Shown here piece by piece: positions 1 through 11,883 of a stretch of 64,000 nt of DNA. The position numbers and the translations under genes were made by a program. Position 1 is the first letter of the stretch, and every line of letters begins with the position of its first letter. Origin of the DNA: Apophysomyces variabilis (Eukaryota > Mucoromycota > Mucoromycetes > Mucorales > Mucoraceae); contig MZZL01000060.1 in assembly GCA_002749535.1 (NCBI GenBank), positions 198,228-262,227 of the forward strand, given 5' to 3'. Under the pieces are notes generated by a model. The model made no database searches and had not been told where the DNA came from. It saw nothing but the letters and a program-made list of their open reading frames with translations.

Positions 1-56
1 GGATAGCATTAAAGTACAGTAATATAGATCTAAATTAGGTATCGCCTTTCTTTCTT

Positions 57-1784
57 TCAAAGCCGGTAGACAAAGTTAGGATCCTGTATATCCGTGAGAT
101 CGTCCTCGACATTCGTGACTGTATTGGAAGGTTGAGCTACTTTCCGTCGATTAGCCATCACCATTTGCCATCGTGCAATCAACAAACAAGCTACACCTAG
201 AATACTGGTGCAGATATAGATGGTAAACCCCTTGACATACGTTGGTGCAAACTGTGGCGCCATTATAAAGGGACCCACAGCATTACCCACAGTATAGAAC
301 ACTATCGTCATACTGTTGCAAAAAATCTTTTTGGTATAGCCAGAGACATTGTTTGAAATCGAAGCAAGCATGAGGATATAGGTAGGAACGGCAGATAAAC
401 CAAGGTACTGGCCAATGAGCTTCAATTTTGGATTTGGGATAACAATCATAAGTACTGTTCCAATTGTGCCAATAACCATGGATCCAGAGGCCACGTACAA
501 TGTTTGCTTGGTTTTGTTGGCAATATACACGGCCAGAAGGATCACAATTACATCCAATGCTCCAATAGGTACAGTCAACAAAATGGCTTGTAGACCCTAA
601 CGGAAAACAGAAATGAACAATCTGTCATTGTAATACAATAGCTCTGTTAGTTACCGAGAATCCAAATGATTTGGTAATTTGTGCTCCGTAAATGGTCATC
701 CCTCCATTGCGTAAAGAAAAAAAGAAGCTAGCAGCAAAAAATGCCCACAATCGAACTTCTTTCAACGCCTCGATCTGCTGCTTTCTTTTGATGGTCTTTG
801 TGCGGTAGACCAAGTTGTCACGTGTGCGCTCGTCGACAAGAACTTTCTGTTCTGGAGTTAAACGGAGGAATTTGGATTTAGGATCACCAATCAAGAAGAA
901 GAAGGCCACAAGCCCGATAAAACAAGTAACAGAACCAAAGATAAACATCAGCCTAATAACATAAATTGCGTGAGGAAAACAATAAAAAAACGACCTCTCG
1001 TCTTTTTGACGTTACCATCGCCACCGTGCTATGCCATGATCATCCATGCGACCAATGCCATATGCAATAAGGCCACCAAAAACGCCTGCAAGTCCGTTAC
1101 AAAGCCACACATAACCTAATCGGGCTGCTTGTTCCTTCTTTCGATAAAATGTGGAGATTAACAGTGTCAACGCGGGATAAATTCCACCCTCAAAAAACCC
1201 AAGCAAAAATCGCAGCGCAGAAAGTTGCGAGAAGCTTTGGACGAATCCAGTACACACTAGAACCATACCCCAGACAAACACAACAGCTCCAATATAACGA
1301 CCAATGGCAATGCGTTGTAAAAGATAATTGTTGGGTAACTGGATCAAACAGATGCGGAAATTCAGCCATCGTTTAACCATATCACTCTTTTTTCTCGTTA
1401 CCTGGAATACAAGATACCCAATATAGAAAATGGATCCGGCAAAGTTGAACTGATTACCATCAAGATGTAAGTCTTCCTTGAAATGAAGCAGGGCGGCATA
1501 GTTAATAGTTGTCTTATCAAGATACTTTGTTATGGGAATGTCAAAGTAATGTATCATTAGCATTTTTCTTTTGAAGTTTCCTTGCTTGGTTTATGTCCAC
1601 TCACCTGGAGAAAGTTAATAGCACAGATAATTGGTAATATCATCAAATCAATCTTTCTTAAGAATCCTGATTCCACAACGGCGATGACTGGGTCCTTCTC
1701 CTTCACGCCGTCATTATAGTCTATGATCTTTTCATCCAAAGGATAAGAGTTTTCAACTAGCTCCTTTGAAGTTGGTGATGACAT
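57..1784 (-). CDS. MFS transporter, allantoate/nicotinate permease (Dal5/ACS) type, copy 1
   Basis: A plasma-membrane MFS symporter for a small organic anion. I read five exons: 1605-1784, 1402-1524, 1016-1338, 655-952 and 57-596, giving 487 aa in an integral frame. The first-helix motif YLDKTTINYA is the LDKxxxxYA signature of the fungal Dal5/Tna1 anion:cation symporter family. GFFEGGIYPA marks the helix 4-5 region, and YTKKIF lies in the C-terminal half. The protein ends EDDLTDIQDPNFVYRL, a tail shared with both neighbours. The start at 1784 has a charged cytoplasmic N terminus before the first helix. Intron 2 (63 nt) is stop-free and a multiple of three, so retention would insert 21 residues. 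The substrate cannot be read from sequence; allantoate, nicotinate, biotin or pantothenate are all possible for the family. Confidence 0.9.
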
Positions 1785-1897
1785 CTTGACGGTTCCCTGT
1801 TATTATAAAGAGCACTGCTTGTTAAACTAAAGAAGGAGCTGGGAGGAAAGAAAGGCAATTGGTTGCTTGGTAGGACAGTTATATCAGTTTAATACCG

Positions 1898-2909
1898 GAC
1901 TCGCTTTAATGTTTGGCAGACATATTCTCCATCGTAGCATTTGAGGCATGCTATCTATCTTTGTATAACATGGATACGAGATATTTTACGTTGAAAGGCA
2001 CGTTTTGTATACTATTCCTTGTTATAGAATTTGCACTAGGCTAAGATATTAGTAGCTAAGAAATTTTGCAAGAAGGATATACAGAACGAAATCGAATTGA
2101 AAAGTTTCCGGTCATTATGAAGCATAGACAGGTAATACAAAGATTTGGGACATGCTATACATGAATCATTGCTTCTAAGTGCAGCATAACAATGTCAGAC
2201 CCGCGGAGTAGATACATCCGTTTTGTAACGTACAAAAATAGGTATAAGAACGTTGCATATAATTCTTTGAATCCAAAAAGAAACATTACACAAATACAGT
2301 AAATGTTGAAAGTTAGCCTTTGTCCTACCGTTACACGGANCAAAGACACCGATAGTTTCATGAAAGAAAGGAGATGGAAAACAAAGGCAACTTGCTACTT
2401 TATTTTACTGGTACCCTGATATAAGATGGACTTGTTTTAGGGTCTGGCTAACAAAACTTCCATGGTAGCACTTGAGGCACACGGTCCCTGTACAATTCTG
2501 TACAACGTGGATACGAGATTTTTATGTCGAGAAACATGTTTCGCATAATATACCCGGTTATAGGGTCTGTACCAATGTGCGGTATTAAAACCTTGAGAAA
2601 GAGTAAATAGAAATAGACCGAGAAGCAAGCGTCGAAATCGAGAAATTATATAAGAGCAGCAGCTGATCTAAAAGATTTGGCACGTTCTGTACTACTTGTC
2701 AGGGCTACGAACTACAGTATATTGTTGTCAAACCTATGGAACAAGTCTAACCCGGTCTTTGAAGTAGGGAAATGAGACTAGGCCAAAAATTGGAAATTGA
2801 GATGGTTCAAGAACATGGCATTAAAATTGTTCTTAAATCTAGAATAGAAAGCTTACCCAAATGCAGTAAATGTTAAGAATTAACCTTTGTCCTACCATTC
2901 TACTGGGTA
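1898..2909. repeat. Diverged tandem duplication in the MFS1-MFS2 spacer
   Basis: Two imperfect copies lie at about 1898-2340 and 2428-2909. Matching landmarks in the same order are GTAGCA-TTGAGGCA (1934 and 2464), TGGATACGAGAT (about 1970 and 2508), AAAGATTTGG followed by a TAC (about 2140 and 2670), and CAGTAAATGTT with CCTTTGTCCTACC (about 2297 and 2865). Offset grows from about 530 to 568 bases, so the copies also differ by indels. No coding frame runs through either copy. The block probably arose with the duplication of the adjacent transporter genes and holds the upstream region of copy 1. One base in copy A (2340) is an N. Confidence 0.7.
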
Positions 2910-3104
2910 GTATAAGCGGATCATCGTTCGATGTTATGTTTTACCGATGCAACCAAACTGCTTGTGGTAGGATGAGTGGTTTATTTTTCTCGTCTCTTCT
3001 TTTTTTTTTCTTATTTCGTTTTTATGATAATATACAAAGTTAACGGTAATGGGGAAATGCTGCAAATATAACAATGATACAAAAATCGGAGTACCATTAT
3101 GGAT

Positions 3105-4885
3105 TTAAAGGCGATAAATAAAGTTCGGGTCTTGTGCATCCGTCAAATCATCCTCAACATTGGTGACTGTATTGTGTACCCGCATCATACGTTGTCGGTT
3201 TACCAACGCCATTCGCCATCGTGCAACGAGCAGACAGATGATTCCCAAAGTACTTGTGCAAGTATAAACAATAAAGCTTCCAATGTATTGCGGCGCAAAT
3301 TCATGAGCCATCACAAATGGACCAATGCAGTTACCTAGTGTATAAAAAACCATCATCATGCTGTTGTAGAAGATCTTTTTAGTGTAACCAGATACGTTGT
3401 TTGAGATTGAAGCCAACAGCAATATATACGTCGGGACGGCTGCTAGTCCGAGGTATTGGCCAATTAACTTGTACTTTGGATCTGGGATGGCTGCCATTAA
3501 GATAGTTCCTAGGGTACCCACGGACATCGTTCCACATGCGACGTACAGAATCTGGTTAAACCTATGAACAAGATAGACACAGAATAGAATAACTAGGACA
3601 TCGAGTACGCCGATGGGCACTGTTAACAGTATGCTATCTAATTTCTGGAAAAGGGAATAACAGAAAAGGCTCGTCGTGAGTGGCACGTTTTTATGGAAGA
3701 AACTACTTACGGAATAGCCAAACGACCTAGTAATTTGCACACCGTAAATAGTCATGCCACCATTTCGAAGACTGAAAAGAAAGCTAGCAATGGAAAACAC
3801 CCATAAACGAGTTTCCCTCAAGGCTTCTCGCATGTGGGCCGTCTTGATAACTGTCGTCCTGACAACCGCGTTGTCCCGTGTCCGATCTTCTAGGAGGATT
3901 TCTTTCTCAGCGTTAAGCCCCAAATACTTGGATCTCGGGGTGTCGATTAGAAAGAAAAATGCTATGGCACCAACAAAACAAGTGATGACACCAAAAATAA
4001 ACATAATCCTATCCAACCTTAAAATGAATTTATCGGCTATGAACGAGTCAATCTTACCATCTCCACCGTGCCACACCAAGATCGTCCATTTTTCCAATGC
4101 CAAACGCAGCTAATCCACCAATGACGCCCGCTAACCCATTGCATAGCCAAACACAACCTAAACGAGTGGCTTGCTCTTTTCGACGATAGAGTGTTGATAC
4201 CAACAAGATTAATGCAGGATAGATACCGCCTTCAAAAAGTCCAAGCAAAAACCTCAGGGCTGTTATCTGGGAGAACGTTTGTGCAAATCCAGCGCAAAAA
4301 AGCACCAGGCCCCATGTAAAGACGATGATACCAATGTATTTTCCCACTGGAAACCGTTGTAAAAAATAGTTGTTTGGGACCTACCGAAAAGAAATTTTTT
4401 TCCCTAATAATTAGGTTGGTCTCACCAAAATGTCTGTATAACCCTGGTAATTTATCACTTGTTACGTACCTGAAACGCAAGGTAACCAACATAGAACATA
4501 GAACCCAAAATATTGAATTGACCTCTCGACATGTGTAGATCTTCTGTGAAATCAAGTACCGCAGCGTAGTTGATAGCTGTTTTATCCAGATACTATATGT
4601 AAGTATCCCGTTGCATAGAGTAAGCTATATTGGCTCTCTCTCTCTCTTTCTTTTCTTTTACACTTCCAAAACTTAGACACGTACTTGCATGAAGTTGATT
4701 GCGCAAATAATTGGCATTAACAGCAAATCTATCTTTCGGACTAAAGCACGTTCTTCCGGCGATTTCTTGCTGCTTCCTTCCTCACACTCTCCAATAATTT
4801 CTGGTTCAAACATCCCGGATGCGCGACTGAAGGGTCTCCTGAAGATTGCTAACGGTGTTGCTGCTGATTTCGGATACTGTGACAT
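3105..4885 (-). CDS. MFS transporter, allantoate/nicotinate permease (Dal5/ACS) type, copy 2
   Basis: The second of three tandem paralogues. Exons are 4685-4885, 4470-4592, 4058-4380, 3711-4008 and 3105-3644, giving 494 aa in frame. The last three exons are 323, 298 and 540 nt, exactly the lengths seen in copies 1 and 3. The start at 4885 (MSQYPKSAAT) was chosen because the open frame above it has no ATG consistent with the paralogues. Motifs include YLDK at the start of helix 1, GLFEGGIYPA, and the C-terminal EDDLTDAQDPNFIYRL. Intron 4 (3645-3710, 66 nt) is stop-free and in frame, so exons 4 and 5 read through as one ORF. Very close to copy 1, so a similar substrate is likely; its identity is unknown. 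Confidence 0.9.
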
Positions 4886-5251
4886 AGCACTTTGAGTAAA
4901 GTAAAAAGAGGAAACACATAGTTCTAAAAACCAATTTATTTCAGGACTTATTTTTTTTCTCACCGGGCTAAGCATGCCATTTTAGAAAAACGTTTTAGGC
5001 AGTTGGATCTTCGTGGTACCCTTAATTTTGCAGTACAACCCGGAAAGCAAATTGGTAAGCCTCAGTGCATCGGAGTGCATAACCTCAGCCTTTGAACGAG
5101 GAATGCCGACTTTGATCAACGTTGATCTGTTTCTTCTGTCTATAGAAACGTTAATAAAGCATATCCCTGTTTATCTCCCTTTCTAATTTCACGGACCATT
5201 GTATCTGCATGGGAGATGTACGTCTAATTTTCGGAATTTTATTGCATGATT

Positions 5252-6890
5252 TTATAACCGATAAAAATAGTTTTGGTCTTGCTTGTCCGTCAAGTCATCC
5301 TCGATTTCCAAGGCTCCGGAAGTAGTTTGTAACAGCCGTTGTTGATTTATCACATCCATTTGCCACCTTGCAAGCCATAAGAGAAAAGTTGCTATAATAT
5401 TAGCGCAGACATACACTACGTAGCCCGCTTTGAACTGGCCATGAAACTCGGGCAGCATAATGAATGGCCCTAGAAAGCTCCCGATGGTGTACGCCATGCC
5501 GGTCATACCATTGTAGAATATCTTTTTTGTATAGCCAGAGACATTGTTGGAAATAGACGTAAGTATGAGGACATATGTCGATGAGATCGTTAACTGCAGG
5601 CATTGGCCAATGACTTTGTATTTGGGGACGGGAATAATGATTACCAGTATTAGACCAACCGTACCGATGGATGCCATTCCACAGGCGACGTACAGATTCT
5701 GATGGCTTTTCGAGGCTACATAGGCGCTAATACAGAGCATTGTTATGTCAGATACACCAAGAACAACTAGAAGCCAGACGCAGTCATATTCCTAAATATG
5801 GCATCATTAGTTTTACTCAGGATTGTGTCAGTCATACCGTATATCCAAACGAGATAAACATTTGAATAGTGTAAAAGCATGCACTGCCGCTGCTAAGATA
5901 AATCAACAACGTAGCAAGAACAAAGGCCCATAGTCTTAATTCTTTTAAGGCTTCCAGGATATGGTCGAGCTTAATTGCTGTTGTCCGAACCACAGCGTTA
6001 TCACGACTTCGATTTTCCATCATGATCTGTCTTTCAGCGTTGAGGTGCATAGAATAAGACTTCGGGTCGTCAAGCAAGAAGAAAAAGGCAATGAATCCTA
6101 CTACACAGGTAATTCCTCCAGGGATGAACATCAACCTACATTTACAAGGCTCATAAACTAAATGGCCAATTCATTTGTTCAACGATAATTACCATCGCCA
6201 GCGCGCCACGCCATGACTGTTCATTCGAATGACTGCATATCCAATGCCAGCATCGACAATACTAGCTACGCCATTGCAGATCCAAATAGAACTCAAGTGC
6301 TTAGCTTGTTCTCGACGCCGATAGAACGTAGTTATTAGAAGAGTCAAGGAAGGATATATGCCGCCTTCAAATACGCCAAGCAAGCCTCTCATGACCATCA
6401 ATTGGACAAAGTTCTTTACAAATCCTGTACAGAGCAAGACTGCACCCCAGAGCAAAGCGATAGAGCCAATGTATTTCCTGAGAGGAAAGCGCTGTAAAAA
6501 GTAGTTGACGGAAAACTAAATACATCATCAGTTCCTGCTCTCTCATTGTCTTATTTGCCTGCGTTTTTTACTTGAGAAACTAAATAACCAAGAAAAAATA
6601 TTGAGCATAAAGCACTGTATTCTGTATTTTTCAAAGGTATGTCGTCAGAGATGCAAGCCGCAGCAAGACCAATCATGGTCTTATCCATAAACTTTATATT
6701 AAAACAAGCAATAAGTAACCGATTGTGTATTCCTATTCATTGTTCCCCGTACCTCTAACAAGCTTAGAGTGCATACAATCGGCATAATCCTTAGATCTAT
6801 GCTTCGTACGAGAGTCCTCTCCTTTTTCGGAGTGTCAGTGTCTTGCTCGTTTACAATAAACTCTCTATAACTGTATGTAGAGGATCTCAT
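5252..6890 (-). CDS. MFS transporter, Dal5/ACS type, diverged copy 3
   Basis: The third tandem paralogue. Exons are 6753-6890, 6572-6691, 6193-6515, 5838-6135 and 5252-5791, giving 472 aa. Exons 3-5 keep the 323/298/540-nt pattern of the neighbours. I start at the ATG at 6890 (MRSSTYSYREF); the frame above it has no ATG. The helix 1 signature is altered (FMDKTMIGLA in place of YLDKTTINYA) and the N terminus is shorter. GVFEGGIYPS and the acidic tail EDDLTDKQDQNYFYRL are kept. The changes in helix 1, where this family binds substrate, suggest a different or relaxed substrate, but no inactivating break is visible. Confidence 0.85.
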
Positions 6891-7600
6891 CAGAAGTACC
6901 GAGAATTCGAGAAATCGTAGGAGCAAAGAAAGAAAATGAGCGCGAACGCCATTTATCTGAAAATTTGGGAGAGGGTCGCTATCCTAGTTAGGCGGTTTCT
7001 GAACAGCTGATCTGGTTACTGCGACGCACCCATCCACAGATACTTATGTAGACTTATGGTTAAGAATAGTATCATTTTACGGAGAATGCTAGTAAACAAG
7101 AACCAGCGTTGCAGATGGCTTGTAAAGCGCGGAGCAGAGACGGATATCAGGCGATCAGATGCTAGATTAGAGTGATAGATGTTGTAACTCACATGTTTCG
7201 GGGGGTCAAGCATAACAAAATATTTCCGTCCGGATACCGAAGGAAAGACCCTATATCTGAATATGACTCAATACAGATCATTTGTTCCAGTATCTATCTG
7301 AACAGCAACAGCACATTGAAAAACATTTTGTCAACTGCTAGTAAGAGGCAGCATTCCAGGTGTTTCTGACTGCTGTCAAATGCTGTATCCAAAAAAGGAG
7401 GCTGTGCTTCTTGTGCAACGGCGAGTTATCTGTCATATACAGTATCTCCCAAAACCAATTAACTACGAAAATCGAAGTCGCAGTGCAGTGGAATTAAATG
7501 TCGCAACAGATGAAAAAAAAAATTCAATGCTGTCCTTTTTCTGCTTAGCTACCGCTTTACTTAATTTTAAAAGTACATCCACATCCTTGAGCTCTCCCCA
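6891..7600. other. Gene-free spacer
   Basis: Upstream region of the third transporter. I see no coding frame with codon structure, no RNA gene and no repeat. Confidence 0.5.
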
Positions 7601-8270
7601 TGCCCACTGTTAAACACTCAAAAGCAGAACTCGCTGCTGCCAAGGCTGAAATTAGTAGGCTCAAACAACACAACGCTTCACTTCTTGGCTCAAGTTTTCC
7701 TAAATGCCAAGTTTGTTGAATCTATTTCCTCTAATACAATCCGTCCATTCATCCACATGCCTAATACATATCGATATCTCCGCAAAAGCTATCCGTCGCA
7801 TCAGGGCCCCTGTCCGGTCTGCTGTCGCCGGCGTCTTCCTTGCAAAAAGGCTTTTTTGATACTTACGCCCTTCCCCGATATTTTTCCATCCCCCCTCAAT
7901 TTTTATCACATTGATCTAGCCCGGGCGGACACAATTCTTATTTTTGCGCTCATTTGAACCACTGAATAAACCCAAGAAACTAGATAGTGCTAGGTTGAAA
8001 CTCGATGTCATTCACAGCTCGAAAAAGAAAGTAATCCACAAACCTCTATAAGACGCATCCAGAGTCTGTAAGCTAGAATAATGACATATCTAATGCTCTT
8101 AACAACCTATCCCATAAGGAAATCGACTTCTTGATATCAGAACTTGATATGCATTGCGAGTTGTCAAGATGTCCTACTTGCAAAAAGATCAATAAAGGGT
8201 ACTTTGTGTATTCTTGCACCTTTAGTGCAGTGAATATGATCTGGGTGGGCGTTTCAACCATTATTCCGTT
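7601..8270 (+). pseudogene. Degenerate coding debris, possibly transposon-derived
   Basis: Two coding-like stretches on the plus strand, in different frames and separated by stops. The first (from the ATG at 7601) reads as a short amphipathic helix with KAELAAAKAEISRLKQHNA. The second (about 8082-8235) includes LSHKEIDFLISELDMHCE followed by a Cys pair, CPTCKK. Between them a CPVCCRR-like stretch at about 7810 may be a broken zinc-binding motif. No start-to-stop frame joins these parts. It resembles remains of a repeated element protein, but I cannot name a family. It could also be chance coding-like sequence. Confidence 0.3.
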
Positions 8271-9207
8271 TATCTAGCAGAAAAAACGTCAATGAAAAGC
8301 ATGTCGCCCACTTGTTTATTTTTCTTCACATGTCGTTTTCGTTCTTTTCCCGTCATTTTCTGTAAGCATGACATAATGTTTGAATCAAGATAGACATTGA
8401 GGTATTATTGATGGGAACAGTAGACCGAGTTATAAACTATATCCACACGTGTAATATTTATGTAACGTTCCATTCAAATCCATTGTACAATGAAATGGAA
8501 ATGGCGTAAACTATGTAAACTTTTGTTCGGATGCACCCCAATATGATACAACTTTTACGTACTCTATTCGAAGACATACCAAGATAGTCTTTTACCGGGT
8601 GTGATGCAGACGAACTTTCAAACCATATGATATAAGAAGGCTGCAGAAGACTTTAGCATACAATAGGTATTCTATAAAAGTTAAGAGAACATGATAACTC
8701 CAACTGCACGACGTCGAACAACAGCCAGCCAAACCGAGACTATGGTTGAACCACCCAGGTCTCGCAGACGAATCAGCCGACGAGAAGAGGAAAGACCAGA
8801 ATCGTCCCGAGCTCCTTTAAGGCGATCTGAGAGGCAGCAAGCAACAAGGCAGAAAAGGATCCACGAGTCTTAGTGGATAGGGTTTTTACGCCCGGTATTT
8901 AGTAAGTGTCATTGAATACTATTGTTATTTTTCTTCTATTACTCACCAATTGAAACTTATATATGTATCTTGCACTCACTTGGCGGGGAGATGGGTATGG
9001 CGTCGTCAGTTTTATGACAGGTATGTAAACATTGGTCAATTCCAACTCTTATAACACGACAATTAATATAATTTGTTAGCGTCAAGCTCAGTTTCCAAAA
9101 TGCGCCAAGCGAATTTGCTAGATGCGACTTTTAATTTTTGGAATAAAGTACCGCGCTATCGAAATGCAAATCAGTGCATTGGGTCTACTGCGGCACTATT
9201 CATTCTT

Positions 9208-10878
9208 ATGGCCAACCATTTACCATTCGAAGTGTTGACCATCATTGGGAAGCATCTCTACATAAAAGAATTAAGTGCTTGCGTGCAAGTGTGCCATGCA
9301 TGGAGGAAAGCATTTGTTCCAATATTATACCACGATGTGGAAATACGCTCAGGGGTACAATTCGATCATTTCGTGGAAACATTAGAATCAACGAAGCATG
9401 ATAAACTACCACTTGGGCATCATGTTCGCATCCTTAATCTCTGGTTCGAAGCCTATGGTAATGATATCAAAGATCTGCCGCCTCTCTGTCCCTTTGTTGT
9501 AGAGATTGGTGTGTGGGACACTCAGTTCCAGTATATTGCCTGTGAAATGCACCAGTGGAAACACTTGGCAACAGTTCCTGAACTCATTCTGGATCAACCA
9601 CCCAAGTTTTCATTTGAATTTTTTAAGAACATCATTACGGATTTAGTACTTGATACGCTGGCTGAATGGTACGATGAGTGGATGACAATTATTACGCGAC
9701 TTCCCGGAGTGGAGCGTTTGGTCATTAAAGGCGATTATGACAGGGATCAACATTTCCCAAGACTATCTGTATCCGAAATGGAAACTATCTTTGAATCGCT
9801 TCCGCGACTATCTCACTTGGAGCTATCCTACTTTTATCTCTACGGTGACGTTCCAGTTCATACTTCACCATGCGAAACGTTAGACATTCTATCCTTATCC
9901 CCGATGGATAATCACTTGTGGGGCAGATACTTCTCAAAAAAGTGTTCTAAGGTGGGAAGACTTATCATCTACGGCTATAGTGAAGATACAGCCCGAATGT
10001 TCGCCGAAATCAAAACATTGCTTAGGTCATGTCGATGTCTCAGAGAATTAGAAGCGGGTCTTGGGACAGATGAGATACGACAATGTCTAGCAATATTAGC
10101 TGAAATCGGAGCACCTATGAGGTCTCTAAATCTCTATGCTGACTGGGATTTGGGTTCTATGTCCCATGTTGTCCACGGTTTCCAACGAACAGTTTCAAAT
10201 ATTACACTGAAAATAGCCGACGGGGCTATGCTCCAAACGAGGATGATGCCACTCAGACGTTGTGTTTCCTTAACAAGTTTGACCGTGGATGCCATATTCC
10301 AGGATATTCAGTTGGACATGATTATGGAAACGTGTGTCCATCTTAAGATCCTAAAGATCGTATCCAAGTTACTTTATTTGGGAAGTAAGCCTGCTGCGAC
10401 GCAGCTACACAGTCTGACAAGGTTGACGATGAAGGGAATTATGGGAAGCGAAGTGTTTTCGTACCTATCTGATGCTGCTCCTAATATAACGGAACTGGTG
10501 TGTAGTATCACGTTGGAAGGACGATCGCTATCCATGGATCTTCCCTTTTTGCGTTTGCGAAGGCTTTATTTACGCTGTTCCGGTCAACCCTTATACAGAT
10601 TGATACTGCTAGATAAAGTACTGCAAGGTATTAAGGATACCAACGATGAGAGCAACGAGTGGTATTGGTGCTACCGGGGATGCCCTGACAATAGGTACAC
10701 TCTCCATGCAGTAAGGTACGGCGAAAAACTCGGTGGCTGTACATGTGGATTTGATTCGATCGTCTATCCTGAAGAAAGTGATCGATCGCCACAAGAAGTA
10801 GCGCTGGTATCACTTCGTTGCTGTTCGATACAGGATATCAGCATCCGACCAAGCACTGGCAGTAAATATGATTTTTAA
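9208..10878 (+). CDS. F-box protein with LRR-like C-terminal region
   Basis: A single-exon gene of 556 aa from the ATG at 9208. The F-box follows the start directly: LPFEVLTIIGKHL, then CVQVCHAWRKAFVPILY, the usual L-P-x-E-[IV]-L and C-x-x-W pattern that binds SKP1. The rest has repeated L-x-x-L-x-L stretches (such as LPRLSHLELSYFYL and LTSLTVDAI) that look like degenerate leucine-rich repeats for substrate capture. The predicted role is a substrate adaptor of an SCF ubiquitin ligase. An in-frame ATG at 9100 would add 36 residues before the F-box; I prefer 9208 because such fungal proteins usually start right at the F-box. The target protein is unknown. Large families of such genes are common in Mucoromycota. 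Confidence 0.8.
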   Translation: MANHLPFEVLTIIGKHLYIKELSACVQVCHAWRKAFVPILYHDVEIRSGVQFDHFVETLESTKHDKLPLGHHVRILNLWFEAYGNDIKDLPPLCPFVVEIGVWDTQFQYIACEMHQWKHLATVPELILDQPPKFSFEFFKNIITDLVLDTLAEWYDEWMTIITRLPGVERLVIKGDYDRDQHFPRLSVSEMETIFESLPRLSHLELSYFYLYGDVPVHTSPCETLDILSLSPMDNHLWGRYFSKKCSKVGRLIIYGYSEDTARMFAEIKTLLRSCRCLRELEAGLGTDEIRQCLAILAEIGAPMRSLNLYADWDLGSMSHVVHGFQRTVSNITLKIADGAMLQTRMMPLRRCVSLTSLTVDAIFQDIQLDMIMETCVHLKILKIVSKLLYLGSKPAATQLHSLTRLTMKGIMGSEVFSYLSDAAPNITELVCSITLEGRSLSMDLPFLRLRRLYLRCSGQPLYRLILLDKVLQGIKDTNDESNEWYWCYRGCPDNRYTLHAVRYGEKLGGCTCGFDSIVYPEESDRSPQEVALVSLRCCSIQDISIRPSTGSKYDF

Positions 10879-11880
10879 ATGTCATTTCGGCATCTTTTAG
10901 AAAGATTAAGAAATTTGATTTAATTTATAAGATGTAAATGAATGAGCGGTTATTTCCAACTCTAGTTTGATATTAAACACTAAGAGATCGTGAAGAGCGA
11001 TACTTGATAGTGAATGGTGACGTTGAAGATCATCTAGGTGCACAAGGAACAAATGCACTAACCGTTCGTGGTTGATCTCTGACCATCATGGGTGCGAATT
11101 GTAGTTTCTTGTTCCTTTGCATGTCATAATGTAATGAACATTGCGAAAGCTCTATGTAAAGCATATTACGCTGAAGGCACCCCATGATCTAGATGCAGCT
11201 CGCACTCTGGTCGTTTAGCGCTATTGTTTGGCCCCGTTATATTCAACGGATAAGCAGCTGAATAAAGTGCAACATGTCAAGTTTCAAGTGAATATGAACG
11301 GATTTTAATATTGTATTGCCTATATTCACGTTTTCCTATCTGTAAACTTTGTCTTCTTGCTGGATTTTACGTATAGACGAACTTTGCGTAATATAAATAA
11401 GCTAAGATTTAAAGAGCTAACTACGGAATACTCATTTTGTGTCATTATTATCCATCCAGAGGAAGATCCATAGATTGTGTTATCACCTTTGCGGATTTGT
11501 TCGACACAAACAGATGAAACTAAATGATACATAACCAAAAAACTATATCATCTATGAGAAAGCGAGGGATAGCGAAGGGAAAGGGAGGGGGACGAGCTTT
11601 GAACCACACTATCTCTCGTATAATGCACTATGGAAAGTGATCTCTGATGTGTACTATTTATTACTTAATGAAAAATAGTGCATCAGAAACCAGAAATAGC
11701 TCAATAGGAACGATGCAGACGAGAAGAAACACACGTTTCCCATAGTAATGATCTTAAGCAGTCGGCCTACGGTCTCCAAAAAAACAGTACACAGTGCGTA
11801 ATGAGCTAATGCTTTTGAGAGTAACAATTCATAATACGTCGTACGGTTGTATCTACACTTCCATACATTTAGTTACATTG
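10879..11880. other. Gene-free spacer
   Basis: About 1 kb downstream of the F-box gene. I see only short unconnected frames and no RNA gene. Confidence 0.5.
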
Positions 11881-11883
11881 TTC

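Noticed and set aside
2340..2340. Single N in the sequence
   Set aside because: An assembly or base-call ambiguity in non-coding DNA, not a biological feature.
8691..8873. Arg-rich open frame of 60 codons
   Set aside because: Short, low-complexity and isolated, with no splice partner or recognisable family. Chance is likely.
10883..11880. Small frames downstream of the F-box gene
   Set aside because: No coding character, no homologous-looking motif and no start context.
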